This document shows, piece by piece, positions 7,502 to 14,979 of a stretch of 64,000 nt of DNA (its first letter is position 1; every line of letters starts with the position of its first letter). The position numbers and the translations under genes are program-made. Below the pieces are notes generated by a model. That model did not search any database. It was not told where the DNA came from and saw only the letters and a list, made by a program, of their open reading frames with translations. This DNA comes from Leisingera daeponensis (GTDB lineage: Bacteria > Pseudomonadota > Alphaproteobacteria > Rhodobacterales > Rhodobacteraceae): positions 124,001-188,000 of the forward strand of contig NZ_JAHVJA010000005.1 of the NCBI RefSeq assembly GCF_019801465.1, read 5' to 3'.

Positions 7502-8542
7502 TCAGTTCAGAACCTTGAACTCGATCCGCCGGTTCTTGGCCCGGTTCTGCACCGTGTCATTGGGCACCAGCGGCGTGGTTTCGCCGTAGCCGACCGCGAC
7601 CAGGCGGTCGGCCGGGATGCCTTTCTGCTGCAGGTACTGGTTTACGGCTGCGGCGCGCTTTTCGCTCAATGCCATGTTCCAGTCCGCCTTGCCCTGACTG
7701 TCGGTGTGGCCGCCGACCTCGACCACCATACCGGGGCAGCGGCGGATGATGCCCGAAAGGCTGTTGAGGAAGCCGCGCGAATTGGCATCGAGCCGGGCGG
7801 TGGAGGGCGCGAAATTGACACTGCGGCCTTGCGACAGGATCTCGAACCGGCCGGTGCAGGCCTCGCGGGTGAAATCGCCGCTGGCCTCCAGCGCAGTGGC
7901 GGCGCCTGCGGTCACTGTCCCCGCGGGGACAGCAGACCCGGCGGCCCCGTTGCGTTCAAACATCAGATCCATGCTGACAAGGCCGACGGGGGTGATGGTG
8001 ACGCCCGCCGCTTCCTCCAGTTTTTCGCGGCCGGCATTCAGATTGAAATCCTCCAGCTTCAGGATCACCGGCTGCACGGTGGCCACGGCGACGAGGTTTT
8101 CGTTCAGCAGCGTCACAGCCACCGGAATTGTAAGCCCGGCCTCGACCCCATGCAGCGACAGGGTGACGGGCAGGTCGATCTGTTTCCGCTGCACTGCAGC
8201 AAGGTCGGCGATCAGCGCCGGGCTGATCTGTGCCGTGACCGCAGCCTCGGGGTAGGTGAAGGTTTCGAAGAACAGGAAGCGCATCCGGACGTTGCGCAGG
8301 TCGATGGAGGTGTCGACGGAATCCAGCGCGATATGGATTTTTGCCTCACCGGATTCGGAGATGCTGCCGGAGAAGGCGGCAAAGCGGCTGGATTCCGCAA
8401 TGCTGCCTTTTTTGATCGATATGAAACGGATGGCGGAGGATTCGGCGTTGAGCTGCCAGCCGCCGTCAAACGGGCCTGCCGCCAAGGCAGGGCGGGTTAG
8501 TAGTAGGAAAAACGTTAATATAGAAAGAGTTAGGCGGTACAT
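7502..8542 (-). CDS. YceI-like / OmpA peptidoglycan-binding fusion protein
   Basis: A protein of 346 residues with an N-terminal signal peptide ending near ALAAG. Residues of about 25-190 resemble a YceI lipocalin-like barrel: WQLNAESSAIRFISIKKG at the front, SGSISESGEAKIHIALDSVDT, and FFETFTYPEAAVTAQ. The C-terminal 120 residues are an OmpA/MotB domain with VEVGGHTDSQGKADWNMALSEKRA and NRAKNRRIEFKV, which binds peptidoglycan. It should be periplasmic, attached non-covalently to the cell wall; YceI proteins bind isoprenoid-type lipids. The linker between the domains is encoded by a perfect parS-like palindrome (VPAGT). It faces away from the caspase-like gene. Confidence 0.8.
   Translation of the reverse strand: MYRLTLSILTFFLLLTRPALAAGPFDGGWQLNAESSAIRFISIKKGSIAESSRFAAFSGSISESGEAKIHIALDSVDTSIDLRNVRMRFLFFETFTYPEAAVTAQISPALIADLAAVQRKQIDLPVTLSLHGVEAGLTIPVAVTLLNENLVAVATVQPVILKLEDFNLNAGREKLEEAAGVTITPVGLVSMDLMFERNGAAGSAVPAGTVTAGAATALEASGDFTREACTGRFEILSQGRSVNFAPSTARLDANSRGFLNSLSGIIRRCPGMVVEVGGHTDSQGKADWNMALSEKRAAAVNQYLQQKGIPADRLVAVGYGETTPLVPNDTVQNRAKNRRIEFKVLN
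7916..7931. repeat. parS-like palindrome (perfect), inside the YceI-OmpA gene
   Basis: Exact copy of TGTCCCCGCGGGGACA, read on the minus strand as VPAGT in the interdomain linker. It is the most distal site of the array. Confidence 0.7.
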
Positions 8543-8731
8543 GCAAGGTCCATTCTGGTTGCTGGCAGTGGTCCCATGGCCCGCGGGCCGGGGCGAAAAT
8601 GATGCACCCAGCCTAACCGCAGAGTTGCCGCCGGACGCAAGGGACGCGATAGTTTGGTAACGAAATACCCTTAAGAATTGGGAAGCAGCCCCCGCGCGGG
8701 CGGGCGCAGGGGCGGGAAATGGAGCAGATAC

Positions 8732-10228
8732 GTGCGAATTTTGATGATCCGGGTCCGGCTGATGCTGCTAGCGGCTGTTGCGTCCTGCTGGGCCGCGGCG
8801 GCACTGGCGGAGGAGCGGCTGGCGCTGGTGATCGGCAACTCCGCCTATGGCGCGGTTCCGGCGCTGGACAACCCGGTGCGCGATGCGCGGCTGATGGCGG
8901 AGGTGCTGGAGGGGCTGGGGTTTGACGTGACCCTGGCGGCGGATGCCAAGCAGATCGAGATGAAGCGCGCCATTGCCCAGTTCGGCCGCAAGCTGCGCGG
9001 GGCAGGGGAGGAAGCCACCGGGCTGTTCTACTATGCCGGCCACGGGGTGCAGAGCTTTGGCAGCAACTACCTCCTGCCGGTGGATGTGGCGCTGGCGGAC
9101 GCGGCGGACCTGGACCTGATGGCAATCGAGGCGCAGTCGGTGCTGCGGCAGATGGCGTCGGCCCGCAACCGCACCAATATCGTGATCCTGGACGCCTGCC
9201 GAAACAACCCGTTTGAGGCGGTGGCGGATCTGAACGAAAGCGGCCTGGCGGAGATGAAGGCGCCGACCGGAACCTTCCTCGCCTATGCCACGGCGCCGGG
9301 CGACGTGGCGCTGGACGGAGAGGGGGAGAACAGCCCCTTCACCGAGGCGCTGGCACGCGAGATCAAGGTGCCCGGGACGCCGGTGGAGCAGGTGTTCAAG
9401 CAGGTGCGCCGGGCGGTGCTGGAACAGAGCGGTGGCAGGCAGACGCCCTGGGACACGTCCTCGCTGGTCAGCGACTTTGCCTTTGCCGCGGCGGCGCCGG
9501 AGGTGGTGATGAGTGCCGCGGAAATGGAGGAGGCGCAGATCTGGGCTTCGATCAAGGCGTCGCGGGATGCGATGCAGATCATGCTGTTCCTGCGCGGCTA
9601 TGGCGACGGCAGATTTGCCGATGAAGCGCGGGCGCTGCTGGCGGAGCTGGTGCAGGAGGAACTGCAGGGCGGCACCGCAGCGGCGGCGGCCGAACCATCC
9701 GACGAGCCGCTGCAGGACGCCGAGGCGGCGATGTTCAAGGCAGCGCAGGACGACGGCAGCAAGGCCGCCTATGAAGCCTATCTGATGGCTTACCCCGAGG
9801 GACGGTTTGCCGAAGCGGCAGCGGCCGGGGCCGCGGCGCTGGCGGCCGGTGCGGGACAGGACCCGGCGGCCGGAGGTGAGGCCCCGGCTGCGGCACCTGA
9901 AGCAGAGCAGGAAGAGGTGAAACTGGCGGAAGCGGGGCCTGTGACCTATGCCACCCCGCTGGACACCGGCGTTGCTGAGATTTCCGGGCTGACGCTGGCC
10001 GAGGCGGTGACCCGCTCGCCGTCGTTTCCGCCCATCGAGGGCCTGCCGGAGAGCTATTGGAAGGATCAGTCCTGCAGCAATTGCCACCAGTGGACGCGCG
10101 AGCGGCTGTGCACGCAGGGAAACACGTATCTGAGCCTCAACATGCAGCGGTCCCTGGGCAAGCAGCATCCGTTCGGCGGCGCATTCAAGCAGGTGCTGAA
10201 AAGCTGGGCGGCGGGCGGCTGCCAGTAG
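8732..10228 (+). CDS. Caspase-like (peptidase C14) exported protein with C-terminal CxxCH motif
   Basis: A protein of 498 residues from a GTG at 8732 with GGAG eight bases upstream; an ATG at 8744 is possible. A signal peptide (AVASCWAAAALA) precedes the caspase fold. Key residues are LALVIGNSAY, DNPVRDARLMAEVLEGLGF, the His of YYAGHG (residue 104) and the Cys of ILDACRNNPF (residue 156). A low-complexity Ala/Glu linker follows. The last 80 residues hold SFPPIEGLPESYW and then CSNCH at residues 448-452, the form of a c-type haem attachment site, plus two more Cys. It should act in the periplasm as a cysteine protease or adaptor. It converges with the TonB-like gene across a spacer rich in hairpins. 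Confidence 0.8.
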   Translation: MRILMIRVRLMLLAAVASCWAAAALAEERLALVIGNSAYGAVPALDNPVRDARLMAEVLEGLGFDVTLAADAKQIEMKRAIAQFGRKLRGAGEEATGLFYYAGHGVQSFGSNYLLPVDVALADAADLDLMAIEAQSVLRQMASARNRTNIVILDACRNNPFEAVADLNESGLAEMKAPTGTFLAYATAPGDVALDGEGENSPFTEALAREIKVPGTPVEQVFKQVRRAVLEQSGGRQTPWDTSSLVSDFAFAAAAPEVVMSAAEMEEAQIWASIKASRDAMQIMLFLRGYGDGRFADEARALLAELVQEELQGGTAAAAAEPSDEPLQDAEAAMFKAAQDDGSKAAYEAYLMAYPEGRFAEAAAAGAAALAAGAGQDPAAGGEAPAAAPEAEQEEVKLAEAGPVTYATPLDTGVAEISGLTLAEAVTRSPSFPPIEGLPESYWKDQSCSNCHQWTRERLCTQGNTYLSLNMQRSLGKQHPFGGAFKQVLKSWAAGGCQ

Positions 10229-10482
10229 AGCGTAGAGCGGTTTCCGGCTAGGAGATGCCTAAGGGCAGGTTTGCCCTTGAGGCACCCTTCCGGTGATCTT
10301 CCGCCATTCTCAGCCTTAAGCGGAACCGCGCGTGCCACACGGCTGCCGGCGCAGCCCTTGACCCGGAACAGGCCGGGGGGACGCGCAGCGCGTCAGCGCT
10401 GCGCCGGGCCCAAGGCCGCCAAGGCCCGGCGGCGTCAGCCGCTGGCCTGCGGGCGCGGGAGCACTGCGGTTGCGGTTTGGTA
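10229..10482. other. Convergent spacer with three hairpins
   Basis: The 254 bases between two convergent genes hold a hairpin at 10256-10284 (TGCCTAAGGGCA against TGCCCTTGAGGCA, one bulge), a 9-bp stem at 10383-10404 (GCGCAGCGC/GCGCTGCGC) and a 7-bp stem at 10404-10429. None has a T run on the sense side. They may act as a bidirectional terminator or be remnants of a repeat family. No gene was seen. Confidence 0.5.
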
Positions 10483-12009
10483 TCACGGGGCGTGGGTTGT
10501 GATCAGGAAATAAACCCATTCGCCCTTGAAATCAGGATGTTCGGCGCGGGCCTCCGCCACCTGAGTGCGCAGGAAGTCCAGATAGAGCGCTGCCGGTTCG
10601 CTGAGCGGGCGGATGCCCTCGTAAAGCGGGTGCGAGGCAGCAAAGGCCACCGCGATTTCCTGGCCATAGGGCGGGCCGACGGTGATGTGCAGGCCGGGGT
10701 CTCCGGCCTCCCTGGCGCCGACACGCAGGGCGCTTTCGGGGGCGGCTTCCGCCAGCGGCACCAGTTCGTTCGGCGACAGATGCAGCACCGCGCCGCCGGC
10801 GTCGAAATAATCCACATAGACGTAAGACGGGTAGTCCGGTGCGGTGAGGTCGAAAAACAGCCGCTCGCCGCCGGAATAGTCGAGCACGCGGGCATGGGCA
10901 TCATCGCCGACCAGCAGCGGGTTGGTGATCTGGTCGGTGCTTTGCGGCAGGCCGACGTTTGAAATGCCCGCCAGCGCGCCGCATTGCGGCCGGGGCAGCA
11001 GGCGCATTTCGTCCGAGACGGTGATGTCGGCGCCCATTTGTGCCTGAAGGGCTGCCAGAACCGGGGAGCGGAGGCCGTCCTCGGGCAGATGGCCGCGCAC
11101 CTGCAGCGTTGCGGTTTCCGGGACAAAGGCAACCTGCAGGCGGGAGCAGGGCACGGCGGCGAGGATGCCGGCGACGCCGTCGCGCAAAGGATCTCCTTCA
11201 GCCGTCGCGTCGCCCGGCTGCATGAAGCTTTGGAACGCGGCGAGGGAGACCGGGTCGATGCCGCCGCTGCCGCCCTGGAAGGCGAGCGCGGCCTTGATGC
11301 GGGGGGTGTCCGGAATGACGGCCGGCGTTTGCTGCGGATTGGGCGCGGTGCCGGGCAAAATGGGCGCATCCGGCTGCGCCTCCTGGCCGGGCTGGCTGGC
11401 TGGAGCGGTTTGCGGCAGCGCGGCCGCGTCGGGGCGTGCTGCTGGGGCGGCCGTCAGCGGAGCAGGTGCCGTTGCAAGGGTAAGTGACGGTTCCTGCGCA
11501 GCGGCCAGCACCAATGGCGCGGGGGCTGCGGCGGCGGCGGCCTGTGACGGCGCCGGGGCGGCGGCCTGGGCCTGCTGGGTTTGCGGGTTTGCAGCGGCCA
11601 GGCTTGCGGCCGGGAGGCTGGCGCTGGCGAGGGTGCTGGCGGCCGCCTGGACCGGAGCTGCAGCGGCGGCTGGCGCGGCGGCGGCAGCAAGGGGTGCAGC
11701 AGGCGGAACAGCAGCGGCAAGGCGGTCCGCGTCAGGCGGCTGCGGCAGGGCCGCCGATTGCGGGATGCTGCCGGACGCCAGCCCATGGCTTTGCGCTTCG
11801 CTTTCAGCGGCTTGCTCGCCCTCGGGCGCCTGTTGCACGGCCTCGGCCCGGGGGACGCGGTGGGCCTGCAGGTCGAGGCTGCTTTCCGGCGTGGGCTGCT
11901 GCGGAACCGGGCCGGGTGTCAGCGAGATCAGAAGCGCTGCGGCACCGCCGGCGTGGACCAGGGCGGAGGCTGCAAGCCCTAGCACCCATATGGCCGGGGT
12001 GCGCGTCAT
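10483..12009 (-). CDS. TonB-like proline/alanine-rich protein with BON-like and DUF4384-like tail
   Basis: A protein of 508 residues. One N-terminal membrane segment (LGLAASALVHAGGAAALLISL) is followed by about 230 residues rich in Ala, Pro and Gln, the shape of a TonB/TolA periplasmic spacer. The C-terminal half is not a TonB domain. It has a BON-like segment (about residues 280-360, with two Cys) and a DUF4384-like segment (YVDYFDAGGAVLHLSPNELVPL, then HPLYEGIRPLSE). The same pair of domains ends the T6SS kinase at 45279-47435. It is the last gene of the ExbB/ExbD/ExbD operon, its ATG overlapping the preceding stop, so it probably receives motion from that complex. The partner is unknown. 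Confidence 0.65.
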   Translation of the reverse strand: MTRTPAIWVLGLAASALVHAGGAAALLISLTPGPVPQQPTPESSLDLQAHRVPRAEAVQQAPEGEQAAESEAQSHGLASGSIPQSAALPQPPDADRLAAAVPPAAPLAAAAAPAAAAAPVQAAASTLASASLPAASLAAANPQTQQAQAAAPAPSQAAAAAAPAPLVLAAAQEPSLTLATAPAPLTAAPAARPDAAALPQTAPASQPGQEAQPDAPILPGTAPNPQQTPAVIPDTPRIKAALAFQGGSGGIDPVSLAAFQSFMQPGDATAEGDPLRDGVAGILAAVPCSRLQVAFVPETATLQVRGHLPEDGLRSPVLAALQAQMGADITVSDEMRLLPRPQCGALAGISNVGLPQSTDQITNPLLVGDDAHARVLDYSGGERLFFDLTAPDYPSYVYVDYFDAGGAVLHLSPNELVPLAEAAPESALRVGAREAGDPGLHITVGPPYGQEIAVAFAASHPLYEGIRPLSEPAALYLDFLRTQVAEARAEHPDFKGEWVYFLITTHAP

Positions 12010-12413
12010 CCGTCCGTTTCCGGGGTGACCACCAGCACCACGTCCCGGAATCCCAGCGCCTCGCCCTGGGCGACCAGCGGCAGCACGTTGCGCAGCTCCG
12101 CCGTGCGGTGCGCGTTGATGCGCAGGCGCAGATCCGGGTCGTCTGCCAGCAGCGCCGAGAGGGCAGGGGAAAGGGCGTCTCGGGGGATTGCCTTGCCGTC
12201 GAGTGCCAGGTCTCCAGTGGCGGAGACTGCCAGGGTGATGCCGCCCGAGGGCATGTCGCGGCCGGTGTCGGCGGTGGCAGGGCGGACATCGAACGGCGCG
12301 GTGGCGTCCATCCGGCCGATCAGCATGAAGAACACCAGCAGGAAGAAAACCACATCGATGAGGGCGATAATGGTTTCCGAATGCGGATTGCGGGCCGGGC
12401 GGTTGAGTTTCAT
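12006..12413 (-). CDS. ExbD/TolR-family protein (second copy)
   Basis: A protein of 135 residues with the family plan: a short N-terminus, one membrane helix (IIALIDVVFFLLVFFML) carrying the functional Asp, and a small periplasmic domain ending LGFRDVVLVVTPE. With ExbB it should form a proton-driven motor in the inner membrane. It overlaps its neighbours by four bases on both sides. Two different ExbD-like genes in tandem suggest a heteromeric motor, as in some Tol/Exb systems. Confidence 0.85.
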   Translation of the reverse strand: MKLNRPARNPHSETIIALIDVVFFLLVFFMLIGRMDATAPFDVRPATADTGRDMPSGGITLAVSATGDLALDGKAIPRDALSPALSALLADDPDLRLRINAHRTAELRNVLPLVAQGEALGFRDVVLVVTPETDG

Positions 12414-12823
12414 GGCGCCGCCTCCAGCCGCAGGACGCGCAGGCGGGTGACGCCGGCCAGGGCGGCTCTGTCCATCACCGTGATCAGCGCCTGTGTCTGC
12501 GCGGCGCCGGAGGGAAGGACCACCACTTGGGTGAGGGGTTCTTCGGCCACTGCGGCGGAGAGGGTGGCTTGCAGGGTTTCCGCGTCCAGCGCGGTGCCGC
12601 GCAGCACCGGAATGCCGTCGGCGCCGAGGCGGATCATCAGGGTGCCTGCCGGCGCCTGCGGGCGTCCTATTGGGGCGCCTTCGGAAGGTTTCACCGCCGG
12701 GATCATATCGAGGTTCAGGTAGGTGGAAGTCACCATGAAGAACACCAGCAGGATCAGCATGACGTCGATCATCGGTACCAGCGAAATCAGGGCGCGGGGA
12801 CGGGCGGGCCGGTTGATCATCAT
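12410..12823 (-). CDS. ExbD/TolR-family protein (first copy)
   Basis: A protein of 137 residues. The single membrane helix contains the conserved Asp (LVPMIDVMLILLVFFMVTS), and a periplasmic domain follows (TLMIRLGADGIPVLRG). It belongs to the ExbB-ExbD-ExbD-TonB-like operon; sequence and length differ enough from the second copy that they are unlikely to be a recent duplication. The inferred role is proton-coupled energisation of the TonB-like partner encoded two genes on. Confidence 0.85.
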   Translation of the reverse strand: MMINRPARPRALISLVPMIDVMLILLVFFMVTSTYLNLDMIPAVKPSEGAPIGRPQAPAGTLMIRLGADGIPVLRGTALDAETLQATLSAAVAEEPLTQVVVLPSGAAQTQALITVMDRAALAGVTRLRVLRLEAAP

Positions 12824-12839
12824 GGCGGCGTCCCCCGTG

Positions 12840-13457
12840 TCAGCGCGAGCCGTCGATCAGCAGGAGGCGGCCGGCGGCGCTTTCGATGGCTTGCGCGGCG
12901 GCGTCAATGCGGGCTGCGAACAGGCCCGCGGCGATGGCGGCGGGGATGGCGACAAGCAGTCCCGCTGCGGTGGTCAGCAATGCCTGCCAGATGCCGCCGG
13001 CCAGCACCGAGGCGTTGGCAGCACCTTGGGCCAGTTCCAGCTCCTGAAACGATTGGATCATACCGAGAACGGTGCCGAGAAGACCCAGGAGAGGCGCCAC
13101 CATGGCGATGAGCTCCAACAGGCGGATGAGGGAATTCATCCGGCTTACCTCCTCATTGCCGCGGCGCTGCAGTTCGTCTTGCAGGAGCGGTCCGCGCAGG
13201 CCCTCTTGCAATGCCTGCATGGCGTAGGCCATCACCCGGTCGGCGGGGGATTTGCCGCCCGCTATGCTGTCCTGCGCCTGCTTGCGGTCGCCGTCTTTCC
13301 ATCGGGTCAGCGCTTGTTCGCGGGCGTCAGAACCGGAGCGCACCGGCCAGAGCTGGATCAGTTTGACGGCGATCACCGTCAGCGACAGGAGTGACATCAG
13401 CGCCAGGATCACGATCACTGGTCCGCCGGTGCCGAGCATTTCCCAGGTGCCGGCCAT
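12840..13457 (-). CDS. MotA/TolQ/ExbB-family proton channel protein
   Basis: A protein of 205 residues. It has an N-terminal membrane helix (GPVIVILALMSLLSLTVIAVKLIQLW), a cytoplasmic loop, then two more helices including APLLGLLGTVLGMIQSFQ and IWQALLTTAAGLLVAIPAAI, the hallmark of ExbB/TolQ. It assembles with the two ExbD-like proteins downstream. It starts three bases after the stop of the preceding small exported protein, so the genes are transcribed together. Confidence 0.88.
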   Translation of the reverse strand: MAGTWEMLGTGGPVIVILALMSLLSLTVIAVKLIQLWPVRSGSDAREQALTRWKDGDRKQAQDSIAGGKSPADRVMAYAMQALQEGLRGPLLQDELQRRGNEEVSRMNSLIRLLELIAMVAPLLGLLGTVLGMIQSFQELELAQGAANASVLAGGIWQALLTTAAGLLVAIPAAIAAGLFAARIDAAAQAIESAAGRLLLIDGSR

Positions 13458-13460
13458 GGT

Positions 13461-13880
13461 TTACTTCACCAGCGGCGCGGCGGCGCGGGAGCCGAGCTCC
13501 AGGATCGGGAAACAGTCCATCTGCTCTTCGTTCTGGGGCTGGCAGGAGGTGATGTCGTGCAGCAGGATCTCGGAGATATTGCCGCAGGCGATCTCGGGAA
13601 TTTCAAAGAGTTTCAGAGTGGTGCGCTGAACGGGCAGGGGGGCGGCGTTGATCGACAGCAGCCGGTCGATCACCCCCTGGCCGTCGAGGATGGCGAGCGA
13701 CATCTCGAAGCCCGCAAAGCTCTTGCCGGTCTGGTTGCCGAACAGGAAGAAGGCGCGGCAGCCGCCGCCCTCGATCTCCTCGGTCTTGTTCAGCTCGACC
13801 CGCAGCGGGCCGGTCTCGGCCGCGGCGGCCAGCGGCAGGCAGATCAGGGCGAGGGCAGAAAGCAGGCGGTTCAAGGGCAT
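13461..13880 (-). CDS. Small exported protein of unknown function, first gene of ExbBD operon
   Basis: A protein of 139 residues from the ATG at 13880 (a GTG directly before it is possible; GGAGACAG lies just upstream). A clear signal peptide (LLSALALICLPLAAAAE) is followed by a compact beta-rich domain with four Cys, which could form disulphides in the periplasm. I recognise no family. Its position directly ahead of exbB suggests a periplasmic partner of the Exb/TonB-like complex. Confidence 0.6.
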   Translation of the reverse strand: MPLNRLLSALALICLPLAAAAETGPLRVELNKTEEIEGGGCRAFFLFGNQTGKSFAGFEMSLAILDGQGVIDRLLSINAAPLPVQRTTLKLFEIPEIACGNISEILLHDITSCQPQNEEQMDCFPILELGSRAAAPLVK

Positions 13881-13941
13881 CACTGTCTCCGGGTTCCGGT
13901 TGGTGTTGGCCAGCCCGCCGGGTGCGGATTGGTTCTTTGGG

Positions 13942-14790
13942 TCAGACCAGTGCGGTCAGGGCCTTTTCGATCCTGTCCATGGCGTCGCGGGCGGAATCGA
14001 GGTCGCGGCGTTTCAGGTGGCGGGCGGCCACATGCAGCGCGCGGCCCAGGCGGTCGCGGACCTTGCCCGGGGCGCGGGCGACATTGGCCTGCAGCGATTG
14101 GGCGCGCTTGACCTGGGCGCCGAGCGAACGCTGGTCCATTTCGCGCTGACCGCGTTTCATCGACTTGCCTTCGTCCTCTCGGTCCTTGCCGATGCGGGCG
14201 ACGGCGCGTTCGATGACCACGATCATAGTTTCAGCCTCCTGCAGGCGGCCGGCGTTGATCAGGCTGACGGATTTTGCGAGCGCGCGCTTCAGTTTCAGCT
14301 CCAGCGGCCCGGCGGCCAGGCCGATGCGCGGCTGGATGCGTTTCAGGCGGCGCTTGAGCGGCGCGATGGCCTTGAGGTCGATGCCGGCGGCGGAAATGTC
14401 GGAAGCGTCTTCCTCGGTCACCTGGCCCTCGGGGGCCTCCGGCTTGAGGCTGTCCAGCAGGTTGCCGCCATCGTCGTAGAACAGCACGTTGACCTTGGCC
14501 GGGTTGCGCTTGAGGAATTTCTTGAGCTCGGTGACCATCCGCTGCGGCGCGCTTTCGCAGATCATTTCCATATCGCCGGAACGCACCACATAGGTGCCCC
14601 AGGCCATGGGCGGGCCGCCGCCTTCCTTCTTCATCGGAGCCTTCAGGGTTTCCGGCTTCTTGCCGGGCTGGATCATCAGCAGAGGGTCCTTGCTGGCGTC
14701 GAGGCAGAAGGCGAAACTCATCCGCTTCTTGGCCCCTTCGCGGACCATCTCTTTGACTTCCTTGCCAGAAATACGATCAATACTCATCAT
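13942..14790 (-). CDS. Uncharacterised basic helical protein divergent from T6SS
   Basis: A protein of 282 residues with no signal peptide or membrane helix. The N-terminal 110 residues look like a compact alpha/beta domain (MSFAFCLDASKDPLLMIQPGKK, then AKVNVLFYDDGGNLL). The rest is helical and rich in Lys, Arg and Ala, likely a coiled coil. The function is not recognised. It shares a 190-bp divergent spacer with tssA and ends 62 bases before the ExbB-type operon in the same direction, so it could be co-transcribed with it. A cytoplasmic T6SS accessory role is a guess from position. Confidence 0.55.
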   Translation of the reverse strand: MMSIDRISGKEVKEMVREGAKKRMSFAFCLDASKDPLLMIQPGKKPETLKAPMKKEGGGPPMAWGTYVVRSGDMEMICESAPQRMVTELKKFLKRNPAKVNVLFYDDGGNLLDSLKPEAPEGQVTEEDASDISAAGIDLKAIAPLKRRLKRIQPRIGLAAGPLELKLKRALAKSVSLINAGRLQEAETMIVVIERAVARIGKDREDEGKSMKRGQREMDQRSLGAQVKRAQSLQANVARAPGKVRDRLGRALHVAARHLKRRDLDSARDAMDRIEKALTALV

Positions 14791-14905
14791 TCAACCGCCG
14801 GAACGAGCTGTGAAAAGGTTTGACATTAGGATGGCGATAAGGCTCTCTTGGGGTCAAGTTATTGTTTGAGGTTTCCGCGGGTTTAACCACCGGGCTCGAA
14901 AAGAG

Positions 14906-14921
14906 TGGCACCTGCTTTCCG
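14906..14921 (+). promoter_or_regulatory. Possible sigma-54-type promoter upstream of tssA
   Basis: TGGCACC-TGCT-TTCCG matches the -24 element well, but the -12 element has CC instead of GC. It lies about 60 bases before the tssA start. Sigma-54 control of T6SS operons is known in other bacteria; this site is weak on its own. Confidence 0.25.
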
Positions 14922-14979
14922 TCGCGTTACCACACAGGAACGTGACCAATAAAGAATGCACCCAGGGGGGCGAACGAAA

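Noticed and set aside
6910-7589. Several open frames between parB and the YceI-OmpA gene with repeated CPRGD, SPRG or VPAGT
   Set aside because: The repeated peptides are translations of the partition palindrome; nothing else in the frames resembles a protein family.
10483-12009. Calling the Pro/Ala-rich protein a true TonB
   Set aside because: The C-terminal half lacks a TonB domain; it is BON-like and DUF4384-like. TonB-like refers to the overall plan only.
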